NCBI GenBank assembly: GCA_903904335.1
Contig: CAIVCF010000152.1
Location: 1-41,818, forward strand
DNA: 41,818 nucleotides
Direction: 5' to 3'
DNA from: an uncultured Chitinophagaceae bacterium
GTDB lineage: Bacteria; Bacteroidota; Bacteroidia; Chitinophagales; Chitinophagaceae
Shown: in pieces, positions 17,460 through 27,036 of the stretch
How positions within the stretch are numbered: position 1 is the stretch's first letter
How the letters are laid out: every line of letters begins with the position of its first letter
Made by a program: the position numbers and the translations under genes
The notes under the pieces: model-generated
Told to the model about the DNA's origin: nothing
What the model saw: only the letters and a program-made list of their open reading frames with translations
Databases searched by the model: none

Positions 17460-18178
17460 GATACTGGTTTTATTTTTTTTGCAACAAGGATATTGTTGAG
17501 ATAAAGATCTTTTCTATCAGGCAATACCTTACTGAAAAGAACAGCAAAACAATTCAATACAGTATACGTAAACAGTTTAAATACTGTTCTTACAACGGGA
17601 ATATTTTTGATATAAGGAAGAATGTGCTGATGGATATACATTGTCCATAATTGAAAGACCACTTCCACACTGTTTCCTGTTTTATCCTGATGAATGATCT
17701 CAAAACCATTCTTTTCAAAAAAATATTTTAATGCAAAAGAAGTATAACGTGCATAATCAATGGGCACTTCATGTTCACAAATGGAGAAGGGGCAAGTCAT
17801 TAAAATAATGCCTCCGGTTTTCATTACACGGTTGATCTCTTTAATGATCTCATCCAAATTAAAAATGTGTTCGAATACTTCAGAAGTAAAAACAGCATCA
17901 AAATGTTCATCTTCAAACGGAATATGTTTGCCATCGTAATACACATCGATTTCTTCATTCAAATGTGGATGGCCGGGGCTTTCATAATCAACGCCAACAT
18001 ATTTATCAACCGTAAATAATGATCGATAGGGTTTGGCACCGCAGCCGAAATCCATCAACTCGCCTTTTAATAACGGGATATATTTTGCAATGCCATTCAA
18101 CAACCTGTTGCGGGTTAAATAATTCGGGAAAGTCAATCCCGGATTGAATTCTGTAGCAATACCTTTGTAATCCATCAT
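17456..18178 (-). CDS. Class I SAM-dependent methyltransferase
   Basis: The protein has 240 residues and a Methyltransf_11-type Rossmann fold. The SAM-binding motif I is LMDFGCGAKPYRSLF (about 40-55). FDAVFTSEVFEHIFNLDEIIKEINRVMKTGGIILMTCPF (about 108-150) covers motifs II-III. Hydrophobic helices at about 180-215 may hold it at the membrane. A role in methylating a sugar or glycan intermediate is inferred from its place between a TylF-like methyltransferase and GT4 genes, with 4-base overlaps at both ends. Confidence 0.9.
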   Translation of the reverse strand: MMDYKGIATEFNPGLTFPNYLTRNRLLNGIAKYIPLLKGELMDFGCGAKPYRSLFTVDKYVGVDYESPGHPHLNEEIDVYYDGKHIPFEDEHFDAVFTSEVFEHIFNLDEIIKEINRVMKTGGIILMTCPFSICEHEVPIDYARYTSFALKYFFEKNGFEIIHQDKTGNSVEVVFQLWTMYIHQHILPYIKNIPVVRTVFKLFTYTVLNCFAVLFSKVLPDRKDLYLNNILVAKKIKPVS

Positions 18179-18936
18179 GCTTGTTTTATGGCTATTCTTC
18201 CGGTTGCATCGATCCTGTTCAACAATATTTTTATATGGTGTTCGGCAAGATATTCATCCACTGCTTTTTTTGCGCCTGCCCAATGTCCGTAATCATCTAA
18301 GATCAAAACACCATTAACGCTTAATAAAGGGAATAAGTGGATCAATTCATGTTTGGTCGATTCATACCAATCTGTATCTAATCTCAGAATAGCAATTTGA
18401 GAAGGAATATTTGCCGGGATAGTATCTTCCACTTTTCCTTTGATATAATTTATTTTATCGGTCGGATAAGCAGTTGACTGCATTCCTTTCTTCACGGTAT
18501 CCAATGCTGAGTAAGCCCAAACTAAATTCTTTTCTTTATCGGAATCAGTTTCCATTAACTGTTTCGCATCATCGCCTTTAAAAGTCTTATCATGTTCTGT
18601 TGGCTCGCTCATTCCTTCGTATGTATCGTAAAAATAGAGGCTTCTCTTATTACTTTTAAAATATTGTAATGTTTCTGCAACTGCCATCATGCTGCCACCT
18701 TTCCAAACACCACATTCTACAATATCTCCTTCAATATTATTTTTTTCAACGTATGTAACCGCTTCAATCAAACTATAAATGCGCTCGGGGCTTGTCATGG
18801 TATTATTGCAAACCTTTTTATAAATACTCAAATGCAGGTCTTCGAAATCAGTTGGAATTTTATCGGCGTTCACTCCATAAACCTTTACCAATTCATAATT
18901 AAACTTCCTTAATAAATTTATTATCAATTTTTTCAT
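18175..18936 (-). CDS. TylF/MycF-like macrocin O-methyltransferase
   Basis: The protein has 253 residues. The TylF family of metal-dependent O-methyltransferases acts on sugar hydroxyls. Visible blocks are SPERIYSLIEAV, EGDIVECGVWKGGSMMAVAETL (SAM motif I, about 75-95), LYFYDTYEGMSEPT, and LRLDTDWYESTKHELIHLFPLLSVNGVLILDDYGHW with the metal-binding Asp residues. The start MKKLIINLL was chosen over an 8-codon longer frame because the longer one runs into the likely promoter (TATCTTGC on the minus strand near 18958-18965). It is the first gene of the glycan operon, divergent from a GT2 gene. Confidence 0.92.
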   Translation of the reverse strand: MKKLIINLLRKFNYELVKVYGVNADKIPTDFEDLHLSIYKKVCNNTMTSPERIYSLIEAVTYVEKNNIEGDIVECGVWKGGSMMAVAETLQYFKSNKRSLYFYDTYEGMSEPTEHDKTFKGDDAKQLMETDSDKEKNLVWAYSALDTVKKGMQSTAYPTDKINYIKGKVEDTIPANIPSQIAILRLDTDWYESTKHELIHLFPLLSVNGVLILDDYGHWAGAKKAVDEYLAEHHIKILLNRIDATGRIAIKQA

Positions 18937-18993
18937 ATCAAAACCTAACTTTAGCCGCAAGATACTTATTCATTCATAAAACCGGAAGACGGA

Positions 18994-19998
18994 TTGAAAC
19001 TCTCTATCATCATTGTCAATTATCGTTCATCAAAATACATTCTGGATTGTATGCAGAGTGCGCTGGAATGCAATGCCGTCAACCCTTTTGAATGGATCGT
19101 TGTAGATAATGCTTCTGGCGATAACAGCCATTCCATCATCACAGAAAGATTTCCTTTTGTACGTTGGATCGACATGAATTATAATGCCGGATTTGCCAGA
19201 GCCAATAATGAAGGTATCCGCCAATCAACTGGAGAAGTTGTTTTGTTGCTGAATCCGGATACTATTGTTCAGAACAATGCATTGGAAAGATGTTTTCAAA
19301 AATTTATTTCTACTGATGATGTGGCTTGTGGTATTCAATTATTAAATCCCGACGGAACGCCACAAATTTCAGGTAATTTTTTCATGAAAGGCGGCATCAA
19401 TCATTTACTGGCATTGCCGTATTGGGGAAATTTTTTGAGATGGATCGCATTTGCCATTAAAACCCCAAAGCCAAATGTTTTAATTGCTGGCAGTGAAGAA
19501 AAAGTTGACTGGATAAGCGGCGCATTTTTGATGGTTAAAAAATCTGCCATTGAAAAAGCCGGAATGATGGATGAAGATTTCTTTTTGTATGCCGAAGAAA
19601 TTGAATGGTGCAGCCGCTTAAAAAAAGTAGGAGAGTTAAGTATTTACGGCGATATAAAAATGATTCATTTATTGGGAGAAACTATTAAAGATGCAACTCA
19701 AACCGATGATAAAACTTATTTTAATTTCTTCGATAAAAAGGGTTTGCAGTTATTAGTTTCCAATCATGTTCGCATCAGAAAGCAATTCGGCGTATTTTGG
19801 TTCTTTGTTCAGCTATTGAATTGCAGTTTCGGTGTTCCTGTATTTTTTGTTTGCAGTATCATCGATCATTTGATTCATTTGCAAAACCCTTTTGCTGACA
19901 GCAAACGGATTAAAGGATTAGCGAAAAATATGTTTGAGGTTTGGAAATTAACACCGACCATCCTGCACAACCAGCCTCATTTCTATAAAATTCTTTGA
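18994..19998 (+). CDS. Family 2 glycosyltransferase, rhamnosyltransferase-like
   Basis: The protein has 334 residues. KLSIIIVNYRSSKYILDCMQSAL, NAGFARANNEGIRQSTGEVVLLLNPDT (the DxD-type site in NPDT) and DWISGAFLMVKKSAIEKAGMMDEDFFLYAEEIEWCSRLKK are typical of WbbL-like GT2 enzymes that add rhamnose or related sugars to polysaccharides. A hydrophobic segment at about 270-292 may anchor it. No in-frame ATG precedes the conserved start, so TTG at 18994 is used. It is flanked on both sides by minus-strand glycan genes and is alone on its strand; it ends 6 bases before the convergent GT2. Confidence 0.92.
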   Translation: MKLSIIIVNYRSSKYILDCMQSALECNAVNPFEWIVVDNASGDNSHSIITERFPFVRWIDMNYNAGFARANNEGIRQSTGEVVLLLNPDTIVQNNALERCFQKFISTDDVACGIQLLNPDGTPQISGNFFMKGGINHLLALPYWGNFLRWIAFAIKTPKPNVLIAGSEEKVDWISGAFLMVKKSAIEKAGMMDEDFFLYAEEIEWCSRLKKVGELSIYGDIKMIHLLGETIKDATQTDDKTYFNFFDKKGLQLLVSNHVRIRKQFGVFWFFVQLLNCSFGVPVFFVCSIIDHLIHLQNPFADSKRIKGLAKNMFEVWKLTPTILHNQPHFYKIL

Positions 19999-20004
19999 GT
20001 AAAA

Positions 20005-20922
20005 TCAATACCATAATCTCGCTTCAACCGCTCTCAAATAGTCAAGTGAAGATTGAGAGATAGGGCTTCTTTTTTCTTTGTTTGGTATGGATAGAACATC
20101 TTTCCATCCTTTGAAATACCCGACCATATTGAATTTCGTCTCTTTCAGGTATTGCAGACTCCACATCAGCGAAGTGCTGTAATAATAAAATTTAGGTAGA
20201 TAGCGCCATGCCACTTTTGCTTTATTCACCCACATCATTCTTAATTTTTCTTCTTTTGTTTTTCTGCCGAGCGGAGATTCTTTATGCAGCATCACAATAT
20301 TACTGTCGTATTTGATACAGTACCCTTTATCGATGATCCTGTAACTCAGGTCATATTCTTCCATGCCGTAAAAAAACTCTTCCGGTAAATTGCCCGTTTC
20401 CAATAATACTTTTCTTTGAATGGCATGAGCGCCGCCGGCAAAATAATACGTAAAGAATTTTTCTTTGTTTTTATATCTTTCAATTCGTTTATGCGGTAAA
20501 CCGTTGATCTGCATTTGCAAATTTGAATAATACAAAACCTTAAACGATACAATAGCAGTTTCTCTGTTTTCAAAACCCTGTTCATCAAAACTGCGAAGCA
20601 ATTGAACCAATGCGTCTTTATTTTGAAGAATGCAATCATCATCTAAAAAAACCAAAATATCAGCACTAGCATATTGCAATGCCAAATTTCTTCCGCCCGT
20701 AACACCTAAATTTTGAGGTGAATCAATGTATTGAAAACGAACTTCAGTTGGTGGAACAAGGAATTTTCTAACTGAGCTGTAGTCTGCGGTAGATGCATTA
20801 TTTACAACAATTACGCTTCGTAATAACGTAGCTGCATCATCCAACTGAATAATATTCTGTAATAATTCCAGCATATCATCAGGCCTGTTGTAAGTAATGA
20901 TCACGAACTCGATAGATTTCAT
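20005..20922 (-). CDS. Family 2 glycosyltransferase
   Basis: The protein has 305 residues and a GT-A fold. SIEFVIITYNRPDDMLELLQNII starts the nucleotide-binding domain, SPQNLGVTGGRNLALQYASADILVFLDDDCIL holds the DDD metal site (about 93-97), and YFAGGAHAIQRKVLLETGNLPEEFFYGMEEYDLSYRI is the acceptor-side region of WcaA/WbbL-like enzymes. The donor is unknown. It is the last gene of the yfhO-GT4-GT2 operon, 22 bases after the GT4 gene. Confidence 0.92.
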   Translation of the reverse strand: MKSIEFVIITYNRPDDMLELLQNIIQLDDAATLLRSVIVVNNASTADYSSVRKFLVPPTEVRFQYIDSPQNLGVTGGRNLALQYASADILVFLDDDCILQNKDALVQLLRSFDEQGFENRETAIVSFKVLYYSNLQMQINGLPHKRIERYKNKEKFFTYYFAGGAHAIQRKVLLETGNLPEEFFYGMEEYDLSYRIIDKGYCIKYDSNIVMLHKESPLGRKTKEEKLRMMWVNKAKVAWRYLPKFYYYSTSLMWSLQYLKETKFNMVGYFKGWKDVLSIPNKEKRSPISQSSLDYLRAVEARLWY

Positions 20923-20944
20923 AATGCAATGTATAAAAAAGCGA

Positions 20945-22075
20945 TTATTCGATTTGGGTTAATTTGATCAAAGATTTTTTTGCTCCTGCAACAATATTTA
21001 CCCAATAAAAACTTTCATAAAATGAATCAGGTGTAGTGAAATGTTTTTGCAATCTTATTTTCATCATCTCGGATGAAAAGCCTTTACAGTCATTATTTTC
21101 AACTAATATCATTTTTTCTTTGACTATCTTTTCATCAATTCCTCTGGCACCGCCAATTGTTGAAATAACAGTCAGATCATTTGCCAATGCTTCTACCAAT
21201 TTGGTTTTGATGCCTGTTGCTAAAACAGAGGGGTTAAGGAATGCATCAGCAGCTTTAAAATACAAATTGATATCAGTCACATAACCTGTGAAAATAATTT
21301 CAGGAACTTTTTTTATTTCTGTAGCCAATTGTTCTGATAAGAAATCTCCGCAAATAATGATGCGGTATTTAAAATCAGTTTGTTTTAGTACAGGGATTAA
21401 GTACTGTGTAATAATGTAAACACTCTCAATATTGGGCGCATAGTTCAATGAACCATTGAATAAAAAAATGGTTTCATTTGGCTCGATAGAATGAGCCTTC
21501 AATATTTTTTCTCTGCACATTCTTTTTTCATCAGCATCGGGAGCTTTCTGAATATTTGTACCATAGGGAACGACAATACATTTTTCAGATTTGATATTCC
21601 ATTGTTCCCTTGCCCAATCTCTATCCTCCTCACATTTAAAAAAATTAAGATCAGCTTGCTGATGAACAAATATTTCATATCGAACATACCATCGCCACCA
21701 CTTTCTTCCTGCCACTTTAAAGCGATGTGATTCGATATTATGTGAGTGAATTACATAAGGTTTGCCTGTAAATAACCTGAGTAAGATTCCTATCCATCCA
21801 AAATAACTGTGTTCTATCAAAACAGCGTCCACCTTATATCTCCTGATGATGCTGATCAGTTTGGGTATATAAATAAAATTCAGAAAACCTTTCCAATGAT
21901 TGAACAGAAAATTATAAATTTTATATTCAGCTTCACTTTTTATTTCATTATCGGAAGAAGTGACCAATATAATTTCCGATTCTTTTGAAAGATATTGATA
22001 AAAGTCGGCAATGCCTTTTTGCCCGCCCAACCGTGCAGGAAAGATTTTGTACGACACAATGCCGAGCAATACCAT
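20945..22075 (-). CDS. Family 4 glycosyltransferase
   Basis: The protein has 376 residues and a GT-B fold. The N-terminal LGIVSYKIFPARLGGQKGIADFYQYL contains the glycine-rich acceptor loop. VDAVLIEHSYFGWIGILLR and KPYVIHSHNIES lie in the N-domain. FLFNGSLNYAPNIESV, FTGYVTDINLYFKAADAFLNPSVLATGIKTKLVEALAND (the ExxxxxxxE-like donor region) and TIGGARGIDEK follow. The retaining mechanism is inferred from the family. Its ATG follows the yfhO-like TAG stop with no spacer, so the two are translated together. Confidence 0.92.
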   Translation of the reverse strand: MVLLGIVSYKIFPARLGGQKGIADFYQYLSKESEIILVTSSDNEIKSEAEYKIYNFLFNHWKGFLNFIYIPKLISIIRRYKVDAVLIEHSYFGWIGILLRLFTGKPYVIHSHNIESHRFKVAGRKWWRWYVRYEIFVHQQADLNFFKCEEDRDWAREQWNIKSEKCIVVPYGTNIQKAPDADEKRMCREKILKAHSIEPNETIFLFNGSLNYAPNIESVYIITQYLIPVLKQTDFKYRIIICGDFLSEQLATEIKKVPEIIFTGYVTDINLYFKAADAFLNPSVLATGIKTKLVEALANDLTVISTIGGARGIDEKIVKEKMILVENNDCKGFSSEMMKIRLQKHFTTPDSFYESFYWVNIVAGAKKSLIKLTQIE

Positions 22076-24556
22076 CTAAACTTTTTGTTTCTCTTTTCTG
22101 AATGATTGAATCACCGCTGCGATCAATAATAACCAAACCAATGCAGATGCGATGAATGCCGCTTTTGAACTGTTATAAAATGATGTCGGTTTGAATTCAA
22201 ATGTGATCTTATGATTGCCTGCGGGAACAGCCAAGCCACGCAAAACATAATTGGTTTGAATGATCGGTGATTCTTTTCCATCGATATAGGCTTTCCATCC
22301 TCTGTCGTAATAAATTTCACTGAAAACCGCATACTGATTGGTTTTGCTCGCTGATCTATATTCGATGAAATCATTGTCATTGTTCACCAATGCGATGGAT
22401 GCAGTTGAATCTAGCTGGATTGAACTGTTTATTTGTGATCTGTTTGTTTCTTCTATTAAAGCTGTGTCTTTAGGATTGAAATTATTCATGTCTTTCATTA
22501 CAGCAGCAGGACTTTTTTCAAACTGTATGGCTTTTACAAACCATACCGGGCCTAATGCTTCAGGATTTATCTGCGGAATAGCCTGGTGTGTTTGCGGGTT
22601 TTCAGTAAGGATATATTTTGTGTTGAGCATGTTCAACACTTTTAAATTGATCGGTTGTTTGCGTAACTGATAATTGAGCAGATCCTCAACGATGCTGAGT
22701 TTGGCAGGATGATAACCGCCAACAGAATGAAAATGATAGGAAGTGATGGCATCATTGAAAACATCCTGTGTTAAATTCAATACACGATAATAAGACGTGT
22801 CTTTTAAAATAGTTGTTTCGGCAGGAGTGGGCTTGAAATAATTTTCATTCATATCCGCTTCATCCTGAAAATTATTTTCATTCAGGTATCTTCTGCCAAC
22901 AGTCAATACATCCAATGAACTTAATATTACCAATGCTGCTAAGGCATAGGTAGTTTTCAATTTGTCTTTGACGAACAACCATAAAACAAGCAATGTTCCG
23001 AGTAAAAATAAAATGGTACGTATTAAGTCTTTTCCAAAGATGGTTTGCCTGTCTTGTTTAAATGCTTCATACAGTGAATTGCTTTCTCCTGCATTGCCCT
23101 GCATCAGTTGTGTCAAATAGGTTTTCAATTGCACATCCGTGAGACCTGTATAATCCAGACTGATGTATATCAATCCCAGCAAGGCGATCAATCCGCCAGT
23201 AATGTATGCAGTAAGCTTGAATTTTTTGAATGCTGCTGCTTTATCTGTATCATCAAATAAAAATTGTTGAAGTCCTAATATGGCAACTACAGGAAATAAT
23301 AATTGCGGGATCACCAATGTCATCGTCGGCACCCTGAACTTATTATATAATGGCAGATAATTAAATAAGAAAGTATTGAATGCGCTGAAATTTTTGCCCC
23401 AGCTCATTAATATGGCAGCAACACAAGCAGCCAATATCCACCATTTATGCGGTGATTTAATATAAACGATTCCGAATAAAAATAACAAACATATCACTGC
23501 TCCCAGATAAACTGGGCCGCTTGTAAATGGTTGAGCACCCCAGTAAGTTCCCATTTGTCCGGCTATTTGTTGTGCCTGATCTTCCGATGCACCTTTCTCT
23601 GTTAATTTCTGGATGAAGTTTGAATTTTCAGGAAAACGATCACCACCGCCACCGCCATAAATGCCCGGTACAACTAAGGTGAATGTTTCTAATTTTCCAT
23701 AACTCCAGTTAAAAGCATAATCGATCGGCAGACCCGAGGATTGCCTTGTACCGGTTGCTGTTGTTGAATCCAATATCAATGAACCATTGCGCATGGTGGC
23801 TTTGCTGTAGTCGCTTGTCGTTGCCAATGTTACCATATTACAAGCTGCACCGATGCCGCCTGAAACAATGGCAATACTTAATGCAAGTATCAGGTGTTTA
23901 TATTCTTTTGCTTTGATCCATTGAATGATAAATCCAATGCTCATGAATAAAGCAACAATTAAAAAGTAATAAGTGATCTGTAAATGGTTTTGTGCGATCA
24001 ACAAACAACTGAACAATGCTGTGAGTGCTGCGCCCCACCAATATTTTTTTTGATAAATCAACCAAACCGCTGCCAACAATGCAGGAACGTAACCCAATGC
24101 CAGCATTTGTGTATCGTGACCAACAGCAACGATGATCTCACTGAAAGTTGAATAGGCATAAGCGATACTTCCTAAAATACCCAGCCATGGCCGCACTTTC
24201 AAGACCTGACTTAAAAAATAAAATGAAAGGCATAATAAAAAGAAGTAACCGACAGGTTTTGTAAGGAATAACATGAACAGGGGATGAAAATATCCGACTG
24301 TGATCGGGTTACTTGTTTCCAATATTACCTGGTAAGCAGGCATGCCGCCGAAAAGATTATTATTCCACAAGGGGTAAGTGCCGTGTTTCTCTTTGTATTT
24401 CACAAGATCCTGTGCCATTCCTTTCCAATGGATCACATCACTTTGCTGCAAAACTTTCCCGTCAAATGCGGGTTTACAATAGATAATTGCGATCAATGCA
24501 AATACAGCAACAGCAATTAAATGGGGCAGGAGGGATTTCCATTGAAAATTTTTCAT
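22076..24556 (-). CDS. YfhO-family large membrane protein
   Basis: The protein has 826 residues with about 12-14 hydrophobic helices: several between 10 and 400, more between 430 and 560, and one at the end (AAFIASALVWLLLIAAVI). The arrangement matches the YfhO family (GT-C-like integral membrane proteins). Near the C-terminus a soluble periplasmic part includes the family-typical YYDRGWKAYIDGKESPIIQTNYVLRGLAVPAGNHKITFEFKP. YfhO proteins of Gram-positive bacteria have been tied to lipoteichoic-acid glycosylation. A lipid-linked sugar transferase role here is inference from the family and the downstream GT4 and GT2 genes. Confidence 0.9.
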   Translation of the reverse strand: MKNFQWKSLLPHLIAVAVFALIAIIYCKPAFDGKVLQQSDVIHWKGMAQDLVKYKEKHGTYPLWNNNLFGGMPAYQVILETSNPITVGYFHPLFMLFLTKPVGYFFLLCLSFYFLSQVLKVRPWLGILGSIAYAYSTFSEIIVAVGHDTQMLALGYVPALLAAVWLIYQKKYWWGAALTALFSCLLIAQNHLQITYYFLIVALFMSIGFIIQWIKAKEYKHLILALSIAIVSGGIGAACNMVTLATTSDYSKATMRNGSLILDSTTATGTRQSSGLPIDYAFNWSYGKLETFTLVVPGIYGGGGGDRFPENSNFIQKLTEKGASEDQAQQIAGQMGTYWGAQPFTSGPVYLGAVICLLFLFGIVYIKSPHKWWILAACVAAILMSWGKNFSAFNTFLFNYLPLYNKFRVPTMTLVIPQLLFPVVAILGLQQFLFDDTDKAAAFKKFKLTAYITGGLIALLGLIYISLDYTGLTDVQLKTYLTQLMQGNAGESNSLYEAFKQDRQTIFGKDLIRTILFLLGTLLVLWLFVKDKLKTTYALAALVILSSLDVLTVGRRYLNENNFQDEADMNENYFKPTPAETTILKDTSYYRVLNLTQDVFNDAITSYHFHSVGGYHPAKLSIVEDLLNYQLRKQPINLKVLNMLNTKYILTENPQTHQAIPQINPEALGPVWFVKAIQFEKSPAAVMKDMNNFNPKDTALIEETNRSQINSSIQLDSTASIALVNNDNDFIEYRSASKTNQYAVFSEIYYDRGWKAYIDGKESPIIQTNYVLRGLAVPAGNHKITFEFKPTSFYNSSKAAFIASALVWLLLIAAVIQSFRKEKQKV

Positions 24557-24608
24557 ACTTCTCTTTTATGCGATTGGCAAATTAATGCTATTTTGAACAA
24601 AAAATTTT

Positions 24609-24887
24609 ATGCGTTGGCTTTTATTTATCAGCAGAGTTGTTTTATTGTGCAATGTTTGTTTTGCATTAACAATGGCAATCCGTTATTCACACAATTTTAT
24701 TCAGAGTGAAGCGCTTAATCATTATATCATCATTTTGGGATTTATCATTGCATTTCCGCTCAACTTTATTGTAAATATTTTGTTGTTAGTGACGATGTTC
24801 AGCAAGAAAGATATTGGAGTACCAAGCTGGTTATCGATCACAAATTTTATTTTTCTCATTGCACAAATGATCATATTCTTAATTTGA
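24609..24887 (+). CDS. Small membrane protein of unknown function
   Basis: The protein has 92 residues and three hydrophobic helices (about 3-23, 38-63 and 73-92) with a short positively charged loop around FSKKDIG. I do not recognise a family. It lies 4 bases before the queuosine-precursor transporter gene, so the two are almost surely cotranscribed, but that alone does not define its role. An earlier in-frame start is possible but would fall close to the divergent yfhO start. Confidence 0.75.
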   Translation: MRWLLFISRVVLLCNVCFALTMAIRYSHNFIQSEALNHYIIILGFIIAFPLNFIVNILLLVTMFSKKDIGVPSWLSITNFIFLIAQMIIFLI

Positions 24888-24891
24888 CATC

Positions 24892-25701
24892 ATGATACAC
24901 AATATTCTGAAAGATAAACCCACCAAGCTTTTTATTGGATTCGCCGCATTCTTTGTTGCCAATGCGCTGATCGCAGAATGCATTGGCGGAAAAATATTTT
25001 CCTTCGAGAAATTATTCGGTGGAACACCTTCCAATATCACCATTTTCGGTCAATCCGGTTTGGCTTTTAATCTCACCTGCGGTGTGTTATTATGGCCGCT
25101 GGAATTTATTTTGACAGATATTGTAAATGAGTTTTACGGACCAAAAGCGGTACGTCGCATTAGTTATACTGCAGTTGTGTTGATCGGTTATGCATTCATT
25201 ATGTTTTATGCAGCTATGAAAGTTCCGCCTGCCGATTTCTGGATCGGCTCTAAAAAGGACAGCGGTATTCCCGATATGCAGAATGCTTTCAACAGTATTT
25301 TCGGACAAGGGTTATGGATCATTCTGGGAAGTTTAACTGCATTCTTGGTCAGCCAGATCGTTGATGTGACTGTCTTTCACAAGATCAAAAAAGTAACAGG
25401 CGAAAAATGGGTATGGTTACGCGCAACAGGTTCAACATTGGTTTCTCAATTGGTGGACAGTTTCATTGTTCTATTCATTGCATTTAAAATTGGCAATGGC
25501 TGGAGCTGGCAATTGGTATTGGCGATTTGCTTTGTGAATTATACATACAAATTTGTAATGGCGATCATTCTTACGCCATTGATCTATTTGATCGAAGGTT
25601 GGATAGAAAAATATGTTGGTCACGAAACCGCCATGAAGATGAAACGTGCTGCCATGGGTGAAGATGCAGATGCGTTTGCAAATATTCCAACGGCGGGGTA
25701 A
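24892..25701 (+). CDS. yhhQ: Queuosine precursor transporter (VUT/YhhQ family)
   Basis: The protein has 269 residues and about six membrane helices. The VUT-family core is visible: ANALIAECIGGKIFS, GLAFNLTCGVLLWPLEFILTDIVNEFYGPKAVRR and a later LRATGSTLVSQLVDSFIVLFIAF block. Characterised members import preQ0/preQ1 for tRNA queuosine synthesis. It is longer than E. coli YhhQ (221) because of a loop near 105-130 (WIGSKKDSGIPDMQNAFN) and a C-terminal tail, both common in Bacteroidota. No queuosine genes (tgt, queA) are in the window. Confidence 0.9.
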   Translation: MIHNILKDKPTKLFIGFAAFFVANALIAECIGGKIFSFEKLFGGTPSNITIFGQSGLAFNLTCGVLLWPLEFILTDIVNEFYGPKAVRRISYTAVVLIGYAFIMFYAAMKVPPADFWIGSKKDSGIPDMQNAFNSIFGQGLWIILGSLTAFLVSQIVDVTVFHKIKKVTGEKWVWLRATGSTLVSQLVDSFIVLFIAFKIGNGWSWQLVLAICFVNYTYKFVMAIILTPLIYLIEGWIEKYVGHETAMKMKRAAMGEDADAFANIPTAG

Positions 25702-25712
25702 GGTTGAAGAAT

Positions 25713-25777
25713 ATCAGCTTTCATTAAAACTATATCTTTAAGTAGTAATATTAAGAATGTAAGTTTTAATAGCTGAT
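25713..25777. repeat. Inverted repeat spanning the -7 region and start codon
   Basis: ATCAGCT at 25713-25719 plus ATTAAAAC at 25723-25730 pair with GTTTTAAT (25763-25770) and AGCTGAT (25771-25777), giving 15 pairs with a 3-base bulge. The right arm covers AT of the ATG at 25776. A possible -7 box, TATCTTTA (25733-25740), lies in the loop. Confidence 0.5.
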
Positions 25778-27020
25778 GAAAAAAATTATTGTTATCACCA
25801 TTCTGCTTCTCTGCTGTAACACAATTTTCTCACAAACGCTTACAGGAAAAATAATTAATGCTGATAGTAAAGAACCATTGGCATCTGCATCGGTTTACCT
25901 GAGTAATACATCGATTGGCGTCAATACCAATAAACAGGGGATCTTTAATCTATCTGTTGCCGGTGGTGGCAAATACAAGCTGGTAGTGTCTTATATCGGG
26001 TATGAAACATTTACAAAGCTCATCAATTTCTCTCATTTGCCCGATGATCTGATCATTACCTTAAAACCAAAACTGAATAAATTAGACGATGTTGTGTTGG
26101 AGCCTTATGAAACAAACGGTTGGGAAAAATGGGGCAGGTTCTTCACGAATTATTTTATCGGCACATCTTCTTATACATGGGATTGCGTTATTAAGAATCC
26201 TGAGATCATTAAATTCAGGAACAGCAAAAAAGATAATAAGTTATATGCTTATGCCTTTGAACCTTTGATCATCAAAAATAATTCGTTGGGTTATGAGATA
26301 CACTATTCAATGGAAGAATTTGAATTTGATTTCACCTCAAAACTATTAATATTCAATGGGTATCCATATTTCAAGGATCTTGCATTAGAGCATCCGGCAA
26401 AGGCAAGACGGTGGCAGGAAAAAAGACAGAATGTGTATTACGGTTCGCTCAAGCATTTCATGCGTTCATTTTTTGTAAATAAATTGGAAGAGAACGGATT
26501 TGAAATGAGAAGCCTGGCTTATATACCTAATACTCTAAAGTATAGAGCTGTAGAACTGTTTAAAAGAAATAAAGATACTGTGATCATAAAAAAAGTTGAT
26601 TCTTTTTATCGAACATCATCAGGCGGTATTGGACAGATCACTATCACAGAAGATTCAACCACGGTTTATAAATCTGCTTTGTTGCAGGATGATTCGCTGA
26701 TCAGTCATGTCTTGATTTCGGCAGACAGTATCGGTTTTGCCATCGACAGTTCAACTGCAGGTTTATATTCTAAAGATTCATTGGAAGTCAGTTATTTATT
26801 AAAAGAAGTACCCAGTGAGTATAAAAAACTAAGTGTGAAAACAAGACAGAAAAAATTTCCTGTTTCCCAATTTACTTTCATTGGTAAAAAGGCAATTGAG
26901 ATATCAAGCAATGGAAATTATTACGGTCCGCACGATTTAAAAATATCCGGTTATTGGGCTTGGTGGGAAACTATATCAACCATGCTGCCCTTTGATTATT
27001 GGCCTCCTAAAAAAGAATAA
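25776..27020 (+). CDS. Secreted CarboxypepD_reg-like domain protein
   Basis: The protein has 414 residues. A signal peptide (MKKIIVITILLLCCNTIFS) is followed by a CarboxypepD_reg-like beta-sandwich (about 20-95: LTGKIINADSKEPLASASVYLSNTSIGVNTNKQGIFNLSV, then VVSYIGYETF), the domain found at the N-terminus of TonB-dependent SusC-like proteins and of DUF5686-type proteins. The rest has no TonB plug or clear barrel and resembles uncharacterised Bacteroidota envelope proteins. Its place is likely the periplasm or outer membrane; function unknown. The long inverted repeat around its start could affect expression. Confidence 0.85.
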   Translation: MKKIIVITILLLCCNTIFSQTLTGKIINADSKEPLASASVYLSNTSIGVNTNKQGIFNLSVAGGGKYKLVVSYIGYETFTKLINFSHLPDDLIITLKPKLNKLDDVVLEPYETNGWEKWGRFFTNYFIGTSSYTWDCVIKNPEIIKFRNSKKDNKLYAYAFEPLIIKNNSLGYEIHYSMEEFEFDFTSKLLIFNGYPYFKDLALEHPAKARRWQEKRQNVYYGSLKHFMRSFFVNKLEENGFEMRSLAYIPNTLKYRAVELFKRNKDTVIIKKVDSFYRTSSGGIGQITITEDSTTVYKSALLQDDSLISHVLISADSIGFAIDSSTAGLYSKDSLEVSYLLKEVPSEYKKLSVKTRQKKFPVSQFTFIGKKAIEISSNGNYYGPHDLKISGYWAWWETISTMLPFDYWPPKKE

Positions 27021-27036
27021 CAGTAAATGCTTTGAC

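Noticed and set aside
25090-25308. Long antisense open frames inside genes, for example in the transporter gene and in tex
   Set aside because: They mirror the coding frame of well-recognised genes and have no own start signals or family features.
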